The notes under the pieces: generated by a model
Told to the model about the DNA's origin: nothing
Database searches by the model: none
Seen by the model: the letters and a program-made list of their open reading frames with translations, nothing else
In this document: in pieces, positions 44,496 through 53,882 of the stretch
Layout: every line of letters starts with the position of its first letter
How positions within the stretch are numbered: the first letter of the stretch is position 1
Assembly: GCA_003280265.1 (NCBI GenBank)
Contig: QCFJ01000002.1
Span: 1-62,294, forward strand
DNA: 62,294 nucleotides
Direction: 5' to 3'
DNA from: Prochlorococcus sp. AG-363-G03
Lineage (GTDB): Bacteria; Cyanobacteriota; Cyanobacteriia; PCC-6307; Cyanobiaceae
Translations under genes and position numbers: made by a program

Positions 44496-45521
44496 TTACT
44501 TATTTTGTATATAAGAAATATACCATTCTACAAATTTATCAACTCCTTCTTTAACATTGGTTTCAGGCTTAAAGCCTATCCAGCTCTCTAAAGAACTTGT
44601 ATCTGCAGCTGTTGAAGCAACATCTCCTTTTTGCATTGGTAGATAATTTTTTACTGATTGGACACCTAAAGAATCCTCAATGGCTTCTATATATTTAATT
44701 AATTCAATTGGATCAGAATTACCAATATTAAATACTTTATAAGGAACCCAACTTGATCCAGGGTTAGGATCCTTTTTATCAAATAAAGGATCAAAAGAAG
44801 GAGGCTTATTTAAAACTCTAAATAGACTTTCTACAATATCATCAATATAAGTAAAATCTCTAATCATGTTTCCATGATTGAAAACATTAATTTTTTTCTT
44901 CTCGATAATTGCTTTAGTAAAAAGAAAAAGCGCCATATCTGGCCGTCCCCAAGGCCCATAAACTGTAAAAAAGCGAAGCCCCGTAGAAGGCAACTCATAC
45001 AATGAGCTATAAGAATGTGCCATCAACTCATTAGCTTTTTTTGTAGCTGCATATAAACTTACTGGGTGATCTACACTATCCAACTCAGAAAATGGTAGAT
45101 TTTCATTGCCTCCATAGACTGAACTACTGCTTGCATAAACCAAATGTTTAATTTTGTAATGTCTACAACATTCAAGAATATTCCCAAAACCTACTAAGTT
45201 TGACTGTATATAAGCATCAGGGTTTTCGATTGAATATCTAACTCCTGCTTGAGCCGCAAGATTAATTACTTTTTCTATTTGAAACTTTTTGAAAATAGTT
45301 TCTAAATTATTTTTATCTGCAATATCTATCTTTAAAAATTCAAACAGATTCTTATCAGTTTTCGATATTGTAAACAACTCATTTATTCTATCTTCTTTGA
45401 GTTTCACATCATAATAATTATTTAAATTATCTATCCCTATAACTTCAATATTTTCTCCTATTAATTTTCTACATACATGGTAGCCAATAAAACCAGCGGC
45501 ACCAGTAACAAGAACTTTCAT
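44496..45521 (-). CDS. UDP-uronate 4-epimerase-like SDR
   Basis: 341 residues from the ATG at 45521; a TTG two codons earlier is less likely. VLVTGAAGFIGYHVCRKL is the NAD motif, IDNLNNYYDVKLKEDRI, AAQAGVRYSIENP and YAATKKANE with the Tyr-Lys pair are diagnostic of UDP-glucuronate 4-epimerases (LpsL/Cap1J/GAE), as is FFTVYGPWGRPDMA. It would interconvert UDP-GlcA and UDP-GalA, or the N-acetyl forms supplied by the dehydrogenase gene 24 bp downstream. Confidence 0.92.
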   Translation of the reverse strand: MKVLVTGAAGFIGYHVCRKLIGENIEVIGIDNLNNYYDVKLKEDRINELFTISKTDKNLFEFLKIDIADKNNLETIFKKFQIEKVINLAAQAGVRYSIENPDAYIQSNLVGFGNILECCRHYKIKHLVYASSSSVYGGNENLPFSELDSVDHPVSLYAATKKANELMAHSYSSLYELPSTGLRFFTVYGPWGRPDMALFLFTKAIIEKKKINVFNHGNMIRDFTYIDDIVESLFRVLNKPPSFDPLFDKKDPNPGSSWVPYKVFNIGNSDPIELIKYIEAIEDSLGVQSVKNYLPMQKGDVASTAADTSSLESWIGFKPETNVKEGVDKFVEWYISYIQNK

Positions 45522-45612
45522 ATTCAACTCTTATAATACTATTATAGTTTTAAAATCATACTATAGTTTAATCTTCAGTATAATATGATTCATACTTTTT
45601 AAGTTATATTTT

Positions 45613-46752
45613 TTAGTCATTGACTTTATATAACCAAAAAAGTTGCGCAAGCCTAGTAAAAGGGTCGGTGACTTGGGTAATCAAATCAAATGTTTTGACT
45701 CTATTTTTTGTACCTACTTTAACAACATCTCCATTTTTTAGCTGAGGGTTATTGTCTGAAGATAATTTATTAGAAAAATCAAGTTTATATTTTTTAAAAG
45801 AAGCGGATCCATTTCTATTAATTCTTATTATTTGAACATCTTTTATATTTGCTCTCGTATCAATAATTCCTTGAGCCATCAAGATCCCTTTCATTAATAG
45901 TGTATTCGCGGGCATTTTTATTTCACCAGGTTCATTAACTTCTCCAATAATATTAACTTTAATTGTTGAAGGAGATAAATTAGAAGTTGCTATATCTAAT
46001 AAATCTTCCTTAATAATTCTCTTTGCCTTGTGAACCTTAATAATATCACCATCAAATAGCAATGGATTTTGATAATGATTTCCGTCAAATATTAAAGCAT
46101 ATAAGTTCAAACGGGCTTCTTTATAATTACCCTGTGATTTTGGCAATTTTCTAAATATAGTCACATCTCTAATATTTGCATCTAATGTAATACCTCCTGC
46201 TTTTTGAATCGCACTTACTAAAGAGTAAGAACCTGTAGTAGTTAAAACATCTACCTCTTCTTTACTTGTTATAGTATTAATTGAATTTTCTTTTGAGAAC
46301 GAATAGAAGCCAGGATTATTTACCTCTCCAAGCACTGAAACATTAACTGGTCGAGATTCGATAAGAGTTAAATGTATTAACGGGAATGAGATTTCAGCCG
46401 ATAGCTTTTCTTCTATAATATTTTTTGCTTCACTAAAAGTCATCCCCTCAATATTTACGGAGCCTATCAAAGGCAAATGAATACTTCCATTATTAAAAAC
46501 TCTAGTCTTAATACTTAATTCTTCATTATTAACAAATGCTATTTCTACAAAATCTCCTGGGCCTAAAATATATTCATCTAACTTTAACTCATCCTCTTGA
46601 TTTTTATCTGGCAAAAATTTAGATTCATTTATGTTCTGCTGATTGATTACATTGGCTAATGAAATATTTCTTTCACCATAGAAAATGATGTTAAGAAATA
46701 TTGACAGAACGGCAAGAGATAATATCTTTTTTTGTTTTCCCACAGCAATCAA
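45613..46752 (-). CDS. wza: polysaccharide export outer-membrane protein (Wza-like, SLBB domains)
   Basis: 379 residues. No ATG fits before an upstream stop: the start is TTG at 46752, or GTG at 46743. Residues about 8-35 form a signal peptide (KKILSLAVLSIFLN core). The Poly_export domain begins with YILGPGDFVEIAF near 60 and contains GSIHLPLIGSVNIEGMTFSEAK; two SLBB repeats follow (VSVLGEVNNPGFYSF and VNIIGEVNEPGEIKM). No lipobox Cys is present, unlike enteric Wza. It is divergent from the Wzc-like kinase gene; together they would form the export machinery across the periplasm. Confidence 0.88.
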   Translation of the reverse strand: MIAVGKQKKILSLAVLSIFLNIIFYGERNISLANVINQQNINESKFLPDKNQEDELKLDEYILGPGDFVEIAFVNNEELSIKTRVFNNGSIHLPLIGSVNIEGMTFSEAKNIIEEKLSAEISFPLIHLTLIESRPVNVSVLGEVNNPGFYSFSKENSINTITSKEEVDVLTTTGSYSLVSAIQKAGGITLDANIRDVTIFRKLPKSQGNYKEARLNLYALIFDGNHYQNPLLFDGDIIKVHKAKRIIKEDLLDIATSNLSPSTIKVNIIGEVNEPGEIKMPANTLLMKGILMAQGIIDTRANIKDVQIIRINRNGSASFKKYKLDFSNKLSSDNNPQLKNGDVVKVGTKNRVKTFDLITQVTDPFTRLAQLFWLYKVND

Positions 46753-46863
46753 TGTAAGATTAACTTATATTATTTAATGATCTCACGAAAATCTGTTTTT
46801 ATAACACATTACATGAGACTATTATGATAATAATATTTATATCACTAGTTTTCAAGTAATCTT

Positions 46864-49323
46864 TTGGAAAATAAATCCCAGAATTCCATAGAAAACGTAA
46901 ATTCTTCAAGTCCAACAACAGGGGCAGAAGATCAGAACTTAAATCTAAAAAATGACGATATAGATCTTACAGAAATACTTAAAAGTATCTTAAGAAGAAA
47001 AAGAATAGTAATAGGAGTGGCATCAACAGTTTTTGTGTTGGTTGGATTAAATACTATATATAAAAGAGTATATAATCCTATATACGAAGGTAGTTTTACC
47101 CTATTAATTAAAGATCCAATAAAAACAGACGCGGAAATAAATCAAGGCACCTCTTTCCAAAGTGCCGCTCTAGGTAGATCCGAAAATAAAATTGATATTT
47201 TGATACCTTTTCTAAGAAGCCCTTTAGTTTTAGATTCTCTGGCAAAAGAGATTGGTACCTCCTCAAAAAGTTTAATCTCTAGAATTAACCTTAGAGGTAT
47301 AGGAGAGGATCGCAGAAATCAAGGAATAATTAACGTCACTGTTAAAGGGCCAAACAGAGCAAATAATCTGAAATTACTAAATTCTTTAGAAAAGTTATAT
47401 CTAAAAGTTGCTCTTGATGAGCGTCAAAAGAAATTATCTGAAGGAATAAGATTTTTAAATAAACAGGCACCATTTCTAGTAGCAAAAACAAATGAACTTC
47501 AAAATAAATTAGCTGATCTAAGGATTAAACATAATATTCTTGACCCAACTGAAGAAGGAATAATATTAAAGGAAGCATTGGTAGAGGTTGATATGAAAAT
47601 ACTTGAATTGGATCAAAAAAATAAGAGATTAAAAGAAATCAGATCAGGAATTAAGAATGGGACACTTAGTGTAAATGGCTTTGCAGAAAGACTTTCGGAT
47701 AATCAAGAAGGACTAATTAATGATGGGCTATCTGTAACTGGAGCAGAACAAACTTTGCTACAGGAAGTTATTAGCTTAAATAATAAATTATCAAAAGCTA
47801 AAACCATTTATCGACCCGAGTCTTTAGTAATTAAAGGACTTGAATCTAGACTTGAAGTAATTCAACCACTAGTTAAAAAAAATCAAATGGAAGTGATAAA
47901 TCTGGCAATCGATTCTAACAGGTCAAGATCAAAGGTTCTTTATGAGCAGAAGGAATTGATTAATAAAACTTTCTTACAACAGCCACTTTTAATACAACGT
48001 TTTGATGCCTTAACACAAGAATTATTCTTGGCCAGAGAAAATGTTGCTTCTTTAAATTCAACTCGAGAAAACTTTAAATTTGAACTTGGTCAAGAAACAA
48101 TTCCATGGAAAATCTTATCTCCTAGCCAAGTAGATGATATTCCAATTTCTCCAAAAATATTAAATAATCTTATCCAAGGTTTAGTCGCAGGTATTATTCT
48201 TGGTATGGTTGCAGCACTATTACGAGATAGGTTTGATTATGTATATTTCTCACCGTCAGAGGTCACAGATGAGCTAGGAGTTCCTTTACTATCTCATATT
48301 CCTTATATAGAACTATTCGAAGGTGTAAGAGAGGAAAAAAAGTCTATTATTAGTTTGATTAATAAACTGGGTAAAGATAATGATGAAAAAGATAATGATG
48401 AAAAAGATAATGATGAAAAAGATAATGATGAAAAAGATTTAAAAGGGAAAGAAAAAAAAGAATACCAAAGATTTTTTTATCAAGAATCCTTTAGAAATCT
48501 ATTTACTTCACTACGTTACCTTAATGCCGAAAAAAAATTAAAAACAATTGTTTTAACTTCTTCTATCCCTGCGGAAGGAAAGTCCTTAATGTCTATATTA
48601 TTCGCTAAAACACTTTCTGAGCTTGGAGAAAGAGTTTTATTAGTTGATTGTGATCTAAGGAAACCGCAACTAGATGGAAGATTAGGTATGAATAATATCA
48701 ACGGTATGAGTAATATTTTAATTAATCCGGAATCAAAATGGGAAGATGCAGTTCAAAAAGTAAAAGGTCATAAAAACTGGTCAGTAATTACTGCTGGCAG
48801 GAAAGCACCTGATCCAACACGTTTATTAAGCTCAATAAGAATGAAATCAATATGTGATAGTATAAAAAAATCAGATGAATATGACTTTATTATTTTAGAT
48901 TCACCTCCTATTTTAGGGGTGTCAGATGCATCATTAATATCAGAGAATACAGATGGATTAATTCTTCTAGCAACCATAGGTTTTGTAAAGAGAAACTTAC
49001 CTAAAGAGTCAATTAATCGTTTAAAAAGTTCTAAAGCAAATGTTCTTGGTGTTATCACTAATTCCAAGAGAGAGGAATCTTTTGTCACTGATATTTATGA
49101 GGGTGGATATGGAGGATATGGTGCATACGGTGCATATGGTGCATATGGATATGTTTATCGTGCCTATAGTCGCGATACAGAAGGCGTAAGATCACGAAAG
49201 GTTCAAGATTTAAATTCTAATATTTTTACTGAAAAATTAAAATCAGTTCCTTATTTATATGAAATAATTTTAAAAGCTAAGAATTTATTTTCAAGAACTA
49301 TAAGATGGATTGACAAAAAATGA
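46864..49323 (+). CDS. wzc: Wzc-like co-polymerase/BY-kinase (chain length determinant and tyrosine autokinase)
   Basis: 819 residues with a TTG start forced by an in-frame stop 16 bp upstream. TM1 is about 47-64, a coiled periplasmic Wzz domain runs to about 430, TM2 is about 434-453. The cytoplasmic kinase has Walker A TSSIPAEGKS (565-574), Walker A' VLLVDCDLRK (591-600) and Walker B FIILDSPP (675-682). The linker carries four identical DNDEK repeats at 505-524. The C-terminal Tyr cluster (nine Tyr at 745-768) is the autophosphorylation tail, followed by about 50 additional residues. It controls export and chain length with the Wza-like protein. Confidence 0.93.
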   Translation: MENKSQNSIENVNSSSPTTGAEDQNLNLKNDDIDLTEILKSILRRKRIVIGVASTVFVLVGLNTIYKRVYNPIYEGSFTLLIKDPIKTDAEINQGTSFQSAALGRSENKIDILIPFLRSPLVLDSLAKEIGTSSKSLISRINLRGIGEDRRNQGIINVTVKGPNRANNLKLLNSLEKLYLKVALDERQKKLSEGIRFLNKQAPFLVAKTNELQNKLADLRIKHNILDPTEEGIILKEALVEVDMKILELDQKNKRLKEIRSGIKNGTLSVNGFAERLSDNQEGLINDGLSVTGAEQTLLQEVISLNNKLSKAKTIYRPESLVIKGLESRLEVIQPLVKKNQMEVINLAIDSNRSRSKVLYEQKELINKTFLQQPLLIQRFDALTQELFLARENVASLNSTRENFKFELGQETIPWKILSPSQVDDIPISPKILNNLIQGLVAGIILGMVAALLRDRFDYVYFSPSEVTDELGVPLLSHIPYIELFEGVREEKKSIISLINKLGKDNDEKDNDEKDNDEKDNDEKDLKGKEKKEYQRFFYQESFRNLFTSLRYLNAEKKLKTIVLTSSIPAEGKSLMSILFAKTLSELGERVLLVDCDLRKPQLDGRLGMNNINGMSNILINPESKWEDAVQKVKGHKNWSVITAGRKAPDPTRLLSSIRMKSICDSIKKSDEYDFIILDSPPILGVSDASLISENTDGLILLATIGFVKRNLPKESINRLKSSKANVLGVITNSKREESFVTDIYEGGYGGYGAYGAYGAYGYVYRAYSRDTEGVRSRKVQDLNSNIFTEKLKSVPYLYEIILKAKNLFSRTIRWIDKK
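48376..48435 (+). repeat. four perfect 15-bp tandem repeats in the Wzc linker
   Basis: The unit GATAATGATGAAAAA occurs four times without a mismatch and encodes DNDEK each time. Copy-number change by slippage would alter linker length in steps of five residues without a frameshift. Confidence 0.95.
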
Positions 49324-49799
49324 GTTCAAGTAAAAGATTCAAACCAGATTGGGTACTAGTTAATGAACTTGCTGTAGGACCAGCCCCAGAAGATTTAGAT
49401 CAACTGAATATATTGCATAATCTTGGAATAAAAGTAATTTTTAGTCTTTGTAGTGAAAAAGAAAAGCCTATGCCAATTGAAGCTTCCAATAAATTTAAGC
49501 TATCTAGATTTATTTTACCTGACCATACTTACAAAAGATTACCTCAAATCAAAGAAATAATTAATGCATTAGATCAACTTTCTCAATTAAAAATATTAGG
49601 TCCGGTATATGTTCATTGTTTTGCAGGGATAGAAAGATCTCCAATTTTATGTATGGCTTGGTTGATTAGAGAAACTTCACTTGAATTTACAGAGGCTCTT
49701 GAATATCTAATGGAAGTTCATCCTGCTACAAATCCTTTACCTGGACAATTATCCTTGATAAAAAACAACATCATTACACTGAAAAAATCAAAATTATAA
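49320..49799 (+). CDS. dual-specificity/tyrosine phosphatase-like protein coupled to the kinase
   Basis: 159 residues. HCFAGIERS at 99-107 is the Cys-based phosphatase P-loop (C100, R106); D68 in LPDHTYKRL could serve as general acid. The small size and the sequence after the P-loop (PILCMAWLIRE) match compact DSP/PTP proteins. The start lies in the stop of the Wzc-like gene (ATGA), so kinase and phosphatase are probably made in fixed ratio. In enteric clusters the partner phosphatase Wzb is of the unrelated low-molecular-weight type. Dephosphorylation of the Wzc tail is inferred. It converges with the acyltransferase gene 3 bp away. Confidence 0.85.
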   Translation: MSSSKRFKPDWVLVNELAVGPAPEDLDQLNILHNLGIKVIFSLCSEKEKPMPIEASNKFKLSRFILPDHTYKRLPQIKEIINALDQLSQLKILGPVYVHCFAGIERSPILCMAWLIRETSLEFTEALEYLMEVHPATNPLPGQLSLIKNNIITLKKSKL

Positions 49800-49802
49800 A
49801 TC

Positions 49803-51761
49803 TCAATAATCTAATTTTTCTATGTAATTATAGAAATTAGAATTTACTAATCGCTTTCTTAATAAGGGTACCAAATCCTTCGCTGAATTTTTTGTGATAT
49901 GACCAAAGTCTGTCCAAATCATATTCCCATTTTGTGTAAAGTTAGAACATAAATCATTTATACATAAACCATCACGTAATGGGGCATAAAACAAATTTTC
50001 ATTCTTAGCTGTATATTCATAGGCAAGTTTATCAAAATTTGCAAATCTGTTTATTACTTCTTTCCTTGATGTTTGACAATATTCTGAAATAAACGGTCTA
50101 TAAAACTCTTTGGTGCATAATTTTTGAAGACCGATAGGTGCTGATGTTCCATCAAGTAGCACAACTGGAACAAATATACTTTTTAATGATAATGCCAAGT
50201 CATTAATATGATCAAAATAAAGATTATTAGTTCTGAGACCTCCTCTTAATGATTGGCCAATAAAAACAATGTCACCTTCCCTAGCATTATTAGTAATGTA
50301 ATCTCTCATTGAATTAACATAAAGCTTACAATTATCCTTCCCGTTACTTAACCTATTAGTGATCTGTTTAGAAGGAAGGTAAGCACATCCTCCAATAGTT
50401 AGATGATTTAAATGATATGTTGGGAATAATTCCTTTATTGTTGGGAAATAGTTTGCGGCGTGACTGTCACCTATTAAGTATATTTGTTTAGACTCTGATT
50501 GTTTATTGTAAAAACAATCTTCTAAGGATTTCAAAGAAAATTTATTCAGATGGCATTTATATGAAAATATTCCCAGTTCATATTTATCTAATAAAAATGT
50601 ATTGACTGGGTCTGAGTCATTTCCTAAAAAAAGATATTCTTGTACTGATCTACTAAATAAACTAAGAAAAGAAGAAGTAATCACAAGAAGGATAGATCCT
50701 CCAAAGCAAAGTCTCCCTCTAGATATAAACCATATTTTTATCTTTTGAGGATTCTCAATATAATTATAAGATATAATAGAAAAAAATAATATAATCAAAA
50801 TTTGAAAGGGTATTGACCACCAATAAATTCCAATAGTCCAACGGCTGATAACCAAAACACCCCAATGCCAGAGATAAAGTGAATAAGAAATTAATCCTAT
50901 ATAAACGACAAATTTATTAGTAAATAAATAATATATTGATGTATCTTTTCTTAAACACAATATTAAAATTGAAGAAAGAAAAGTAATAGAAATAGTCGCA
51001 ATTACTGATGCAGATCTAGGTAAATTCAATATTCCAGCCATTAAAATCAAAATTAAAAAAGGGGATATTTTTCCTAGTAATTGAGAGAAAAATGTTCTTT
51101 TTCTATATAATAAAAATACAAAACAACCTATGGAAATCTCCCAAAAACGTGAAGGCATTAGGAAATAAGATGCAGATTGGTTTGTTTCATAAAAATATAG
51201 ATATAGAAATAAAGATAAACTAGATAGAAATAATGTAGTTATGAAGAAATTTTTATAGCCTTTTTTTGTTTGATCTCTCAAACCGGAGAACCAAAATATA
51301 AAAGGGAAAAGTAAATAAAATTGTACTTCAACTCCTAATGACCAGGTATGAGAAAAGGAATTTAATTCAATTGCATCGGAAAAATAATTGGTAGATAATT
51401 TAAATAAATAAAAATTAGATAAGCCAAATAATGAAACAAAGCCAGTTCGTAATGAAGACCCAGAATATGGGTTAAAAAGGCAAGTAATCAAAGAAATAAA
51501 ACATACAAAGACGAAAAGTGCTGGAAAAAGTCTCCTGATTCGTCGCTTATAGAAAGCAATGATAAACTCAAAAAAGTTTTTATTGTTTTTTTCTATTAAA
51601 GATGATGTAATAACATAACCTGAGATTACAAAAAATATATCTACTCCTAAATATCCACTTGGTAGAAAATCTTTATTAAAGTGATTTATAATTACTGCAA
51701 TAACTGCAAATGCTCGAAAGCCATCAATTTCGGCCCTATATCCTTGAGCTATGAATCTCAT
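49803..51761 (-). CDS. OafA-like acyltransferase 3 with C-terminal SGNH domain
   Basis: 652 residues. The membrane part (about ten helices, residues 10-370) opens with YRAEIDGFRAFAVIAVIINH and YLGVDIFFVISGYVI, signatures of the acyltransferase-3 family. The periplasmic C-terminal part contains the SGNH hydrolase motifs GDSHA near 428 and a final DFGH with Asp and His. OafA-type proteins O-acetylate surface polysaccharide after export or at the flipping stage. The gene is single on the - strand between the phosphatase and the formyltransferase pair. Acetyl is the usual donor group, but propionyl or others are possible. Confidence 0.92.
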   Translation of the reverse strand: MRFIAQGYRAEIDGFRAFAVIAVIINHFNKDFLPSGYLGVDIFFVISGYVITSSLIEKNNKNFFEFIIAFYKRRIRRLFPALFVFVCFISLITCLFNPYSGSSLRTGFVSLFGLSNFYLFKLSTNYFSDAIELNSFSHTWSLGVEVQFYLLFPFIFWFSGLRDQTKKGYKNFFITTLFLSSLSLFLYLYFYETNQSASYFLMPSRFWEISIGCFVFLLYRKRTFFSQLLGKISPFLILILMAGILNLPRSASVIATISITFLSSILILCLRKDTSIYYLFTNKFVVYIGLISYSLYLWHWGVLVISRWTIGIYWWSIPFQILIILFFSIISYNYIENPQKIKIWFISRGRLCFGGSILLVITSSFLSLFSRSVQEYLFLGNDSDPVNTFLLDKYELGIFSYKCHLNKFSLKSLEDCFYNKQSESKQIYLIGDSHAANYFPTIKELFPTYHLNHLTIGGCAYLPSKQITNRLSNGKDNCKLYVNSMRDYITNNAREGDIVFIGQSLRGGLRTNNLYFDHINDLALSLKSIFVPVVLLDGTSAPIGLQKLCTKEFYRPFISEYCQTSRKEVINRFANFDKLAYEYTAKNENLFYAPLRDGLCINDLCSNFTQNGNMIWTDFGHITKNSAKDLVPLLRKRLVNSNFYNYIEKLDY

Positions 51762-51892
51762 AAAGCAGAAGAAGATTGTCCACTAAAATAATATAAATAA
51801 AAACACCTGATAAATATATTAAATAGACAAGATTATTTTACATTGTAATCCTAATCTATATTTAAAATATAAAAGTAATGAATATAATAGAA

Positions 51893-52711
51893 CTATTCTA
51901 TAGAAACAAATTTATAACTTGATTTTGAATATTTACTTTTATGCTTGAAATGAATATGAAAATTATATAGAGCTACAATCATATTTTTAAGTCCCCATTG
52001 TTTACTTAAAAATAACCTGCTAGGTTTTATACTCGATTGAGGAATATTAGGAAGAATTAAGTTATTGCAGAAACGATTAATTGCCTTTAGATATAGTTCG
52101 TGGCCATGATCTATTGTTTTAATTTTTAATTGCAATAAAGACTCTTTTCCCGATAATTCTGTAGGCTCAGTTGTGATTATATTTCCTGAATCAATTCCTT
52201 TATCTATCCACATTATTGTATTGCCTATAAGACCAAATTCCTTTAAGAATAAGGACCAATAAGTACAATCTGGACCACCTTTAATGTATGGAGATATTCC
52301 AGTATGGAGATTCATAGCCTTACCATGATTCATTATTCTACTTAGAAGCTTCTCCTTTAAAAGATTTGTCCCTGATATCAAAACTAGATCAGGCTTAGAT
52401 TGATCAATGATTTTGCCAACAATTGTTTGATTGATGTCTGTCACATATACTTCTGGTTCAATCGGGAAATCTGGATATAGATCTAAGTAATAATTCAACA
52501 TATTGAACCAAGCATTCCTGAACTGAAAAAAAGTAAAAAGTAGACCTAGCAAACTATTGAATTTATATAGAAAATTCCTTAAATTTATTTTCTTTTCAGG
52601 ATTTCCATTTGGTATCCTAACAATTATTTTTTCCAATGGATAAGAATCATTTATTCTGTGAGCGAGAGCCTTTTGATTAGCCTGATCAGAACACAAAAGA
52701 ATTATTTTCAT
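51893..52711 (-). CDS. formyltransferase-family protein (right-hand copy)
   Basis: 272 residues. The formyl-transferase core has MNLHTGISPYIKGG with Asn and His of the catalytic triad and IDKGIDSGNII with the Asp, so the triad looks complete. The N-terminus MKIILLCSDQANQKALAHRI resembles the visible start of the partial gene at the left window edge. Candidates for formylation are the amino groups of deacetylated sugars; the overlapping upstream gene (4 bp, ATGA) is a polysaccharide deacetylase. The order deacetylase then formyltransferase is the reverse of the left pair. Substrate is inferred. Confidence 0.82.
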   Translation of the reverse strand: MKIILLCSDQANQKALAHRINDSYPLEKIIVRIPNGNPEKKINLRNFLYKFNSLLGLLFTFFQFRNAWFNMLNYYLDLYPDFPIEPEVYVTDINQTIVGKIIDQSKPDLVLISGTNLLKEKLLSRIMNHGKAMNLHTGISPYIKGGPDCTYWSLFLKEFGLIGNTIMWIDKGIDSGNIITTEPTELSGKESLLQLKIKTIDHGHELYLKAINRFCNNLILPNIPQSSIKPSRLFLSKQWGLKNMIVALYNFHIHFKHKSKYSKSSYKFVSIE

Positions 52712-53703
52712 ATTTTTTTTAACGCTCCTGTTGCTCTATAAATCATTTCGAATTCTGAATTACAATGAAAACTAAATCTATAATTTATATCTTGATTGAC
52801 TTTAGAAAAGTTATCCTCCACAAGTAACAATTTTGAATAACCTGCTTCGTTTGCTAATTTAAGATTAGATTCTTTGTAGGATCCATTTGGGAATGCATAT
52901 ATATAAGGTTGAAATCCTAAGTTATCCTTAAACCAATTTGAGCATGATAATAGATCATTTCTGAAAAAATCATCACTTTCTAATGCCATACTTGAGTGAT
53001 AAAAAGAATGAGCTCCCCAGTCATAGTAATTTAATATTTGCAGGATATCCTCTCTATTCATCATAGGTGTTGATAATTCGTAAAGCTTATCTCCTATTTG
53101 CTCATAACAATATTTCTCTATTTCTCGTTGAACTTTATATGAATTATTTTTTACATACCTAGATAACTTTAGTCCTTCCTCATATTTATTCAGGTTTTGA
53201 TTCCAGGAATAATTTGGTATTTTAAACTTTATTAATTCTTTCTTAGAAATCTTACCAATATAATCTTGAAGAATCACATTAACTGGAGGCCTTTTCTGCT
53301 CTATACAACTTGGAATTATATTTATATTCGCCCTAATTCCATGTCTCATAAGTATGGGGTGGGCAATTGTAAGAAAGTCTTTGTAACCATCATCAAAAGA
53401 TAAAATAACTTTTGGTTTTTCTACCGGTGAGTCTAAATTTGGTTTTTCATTTTCAAGTTCAGAAAAACTTGTAAAAGCGAAATTCTCTTTCAAAAATATA
53501 ATTAATTTACTAAATATTTGAGGATCAAGAGGCGGGTATGCACTACCATCATCTTTTGCTACTCTATGGAGATTTAGAATAACTAAAAGATTTTTTTCCT
53601 TTATTTTATATATTCTTCTTTTAATTCTTAAAGGGTTTACAAGCAGTTGATAAATCAACTGTTTTATGATTTGTTTAGTTCCTTTATTATATGGTAAATA
53701 CAT
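52708..53703 (-). CDS. polysaccharide deacetylase family protein (right-hand copy)
   Basis: 331 residues. SFDDGYKDF at 102-110 gives the NodB Asp pair (D104, D105), the HxxxH metal motif is H232/H236 in GAHSFYHSS, and YAFPNGSYKE is the following catalytic-site segment. The basic N-terminal 35 residues may associate with the membrane. It overlaps the formyltransferase gene by 4 bp, making a coupled deacetylase/formyltransferase pair. It has the same size class and motif spacing as the gene at 940, but the sequences are clearly divergent. Confidence 0.88.
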   Translation of the reverse strand: MYLPYNKGTKQIIKQLIYQLLVNPLRIKRRIYKIKEKNLLVILNLHRVAKDDGSAYPPLDPQIFSKLIIFLKENFAFTSFSELENEKPNLDSPVEKPKVILSFDDGYKDFLTIAHPILMRHGIRANINIIPSCIEQKRPPVNVILQDYIGKISKKELIKFKIPNYSWNQNLNKYEEGLKLSRYVKNNSYKVQREIEKYCYEQIGDKLYELSTPMMNREDILQILNYYDWGAHSFYHSSMALESDDFFRNDLLSCSNWFKDNLGFQPYIYAFPNGSYKESNLKLANEAGYSKLLLVEDNFSKVNQDINYRFSFHCNSEFEMIYRATGALKKI

Positions 53704-53795
53704 AATTTATATATAAAAAGTAAATAATATTCTTCAATAAATGTATATCTTTATATTTTAACTGGCACTAAAAAACCTAAAGAATTAACCAATTT

Positions 53796-53828
53796 AATCA
53801 ATTAACTAACATTATCAGTTAATTGATT
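53796..53828. repeat. perfect 12-bp inverted repeat between deacetylase gene and tRNA
   Basis: AATCAATTAACT at 53796-53807 pairs with AGTTAATTGATT at 53817-53828 across 9 bases. It lies 55 bp beyond the 3' end of the leftward tRNA gene and 93 bp before the deacetylase start. It may end the tRNA transcript or serve as a protein-binding dyad; there is no convincing T-run. Confidence 0.5.
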
Positions 53829-53882
53829 CTAAAACATTGATAAAGAAGCTCAAAGCAAAGCCATGTTAAAACCTTTAAAAGA

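Noticed and set aside
48376-48435. Phase-variable frameshift repeat
   Set aside because: The unit is 15 bp, so gain or loss keeps the reading frame; it can vary length but not switch the gene off.
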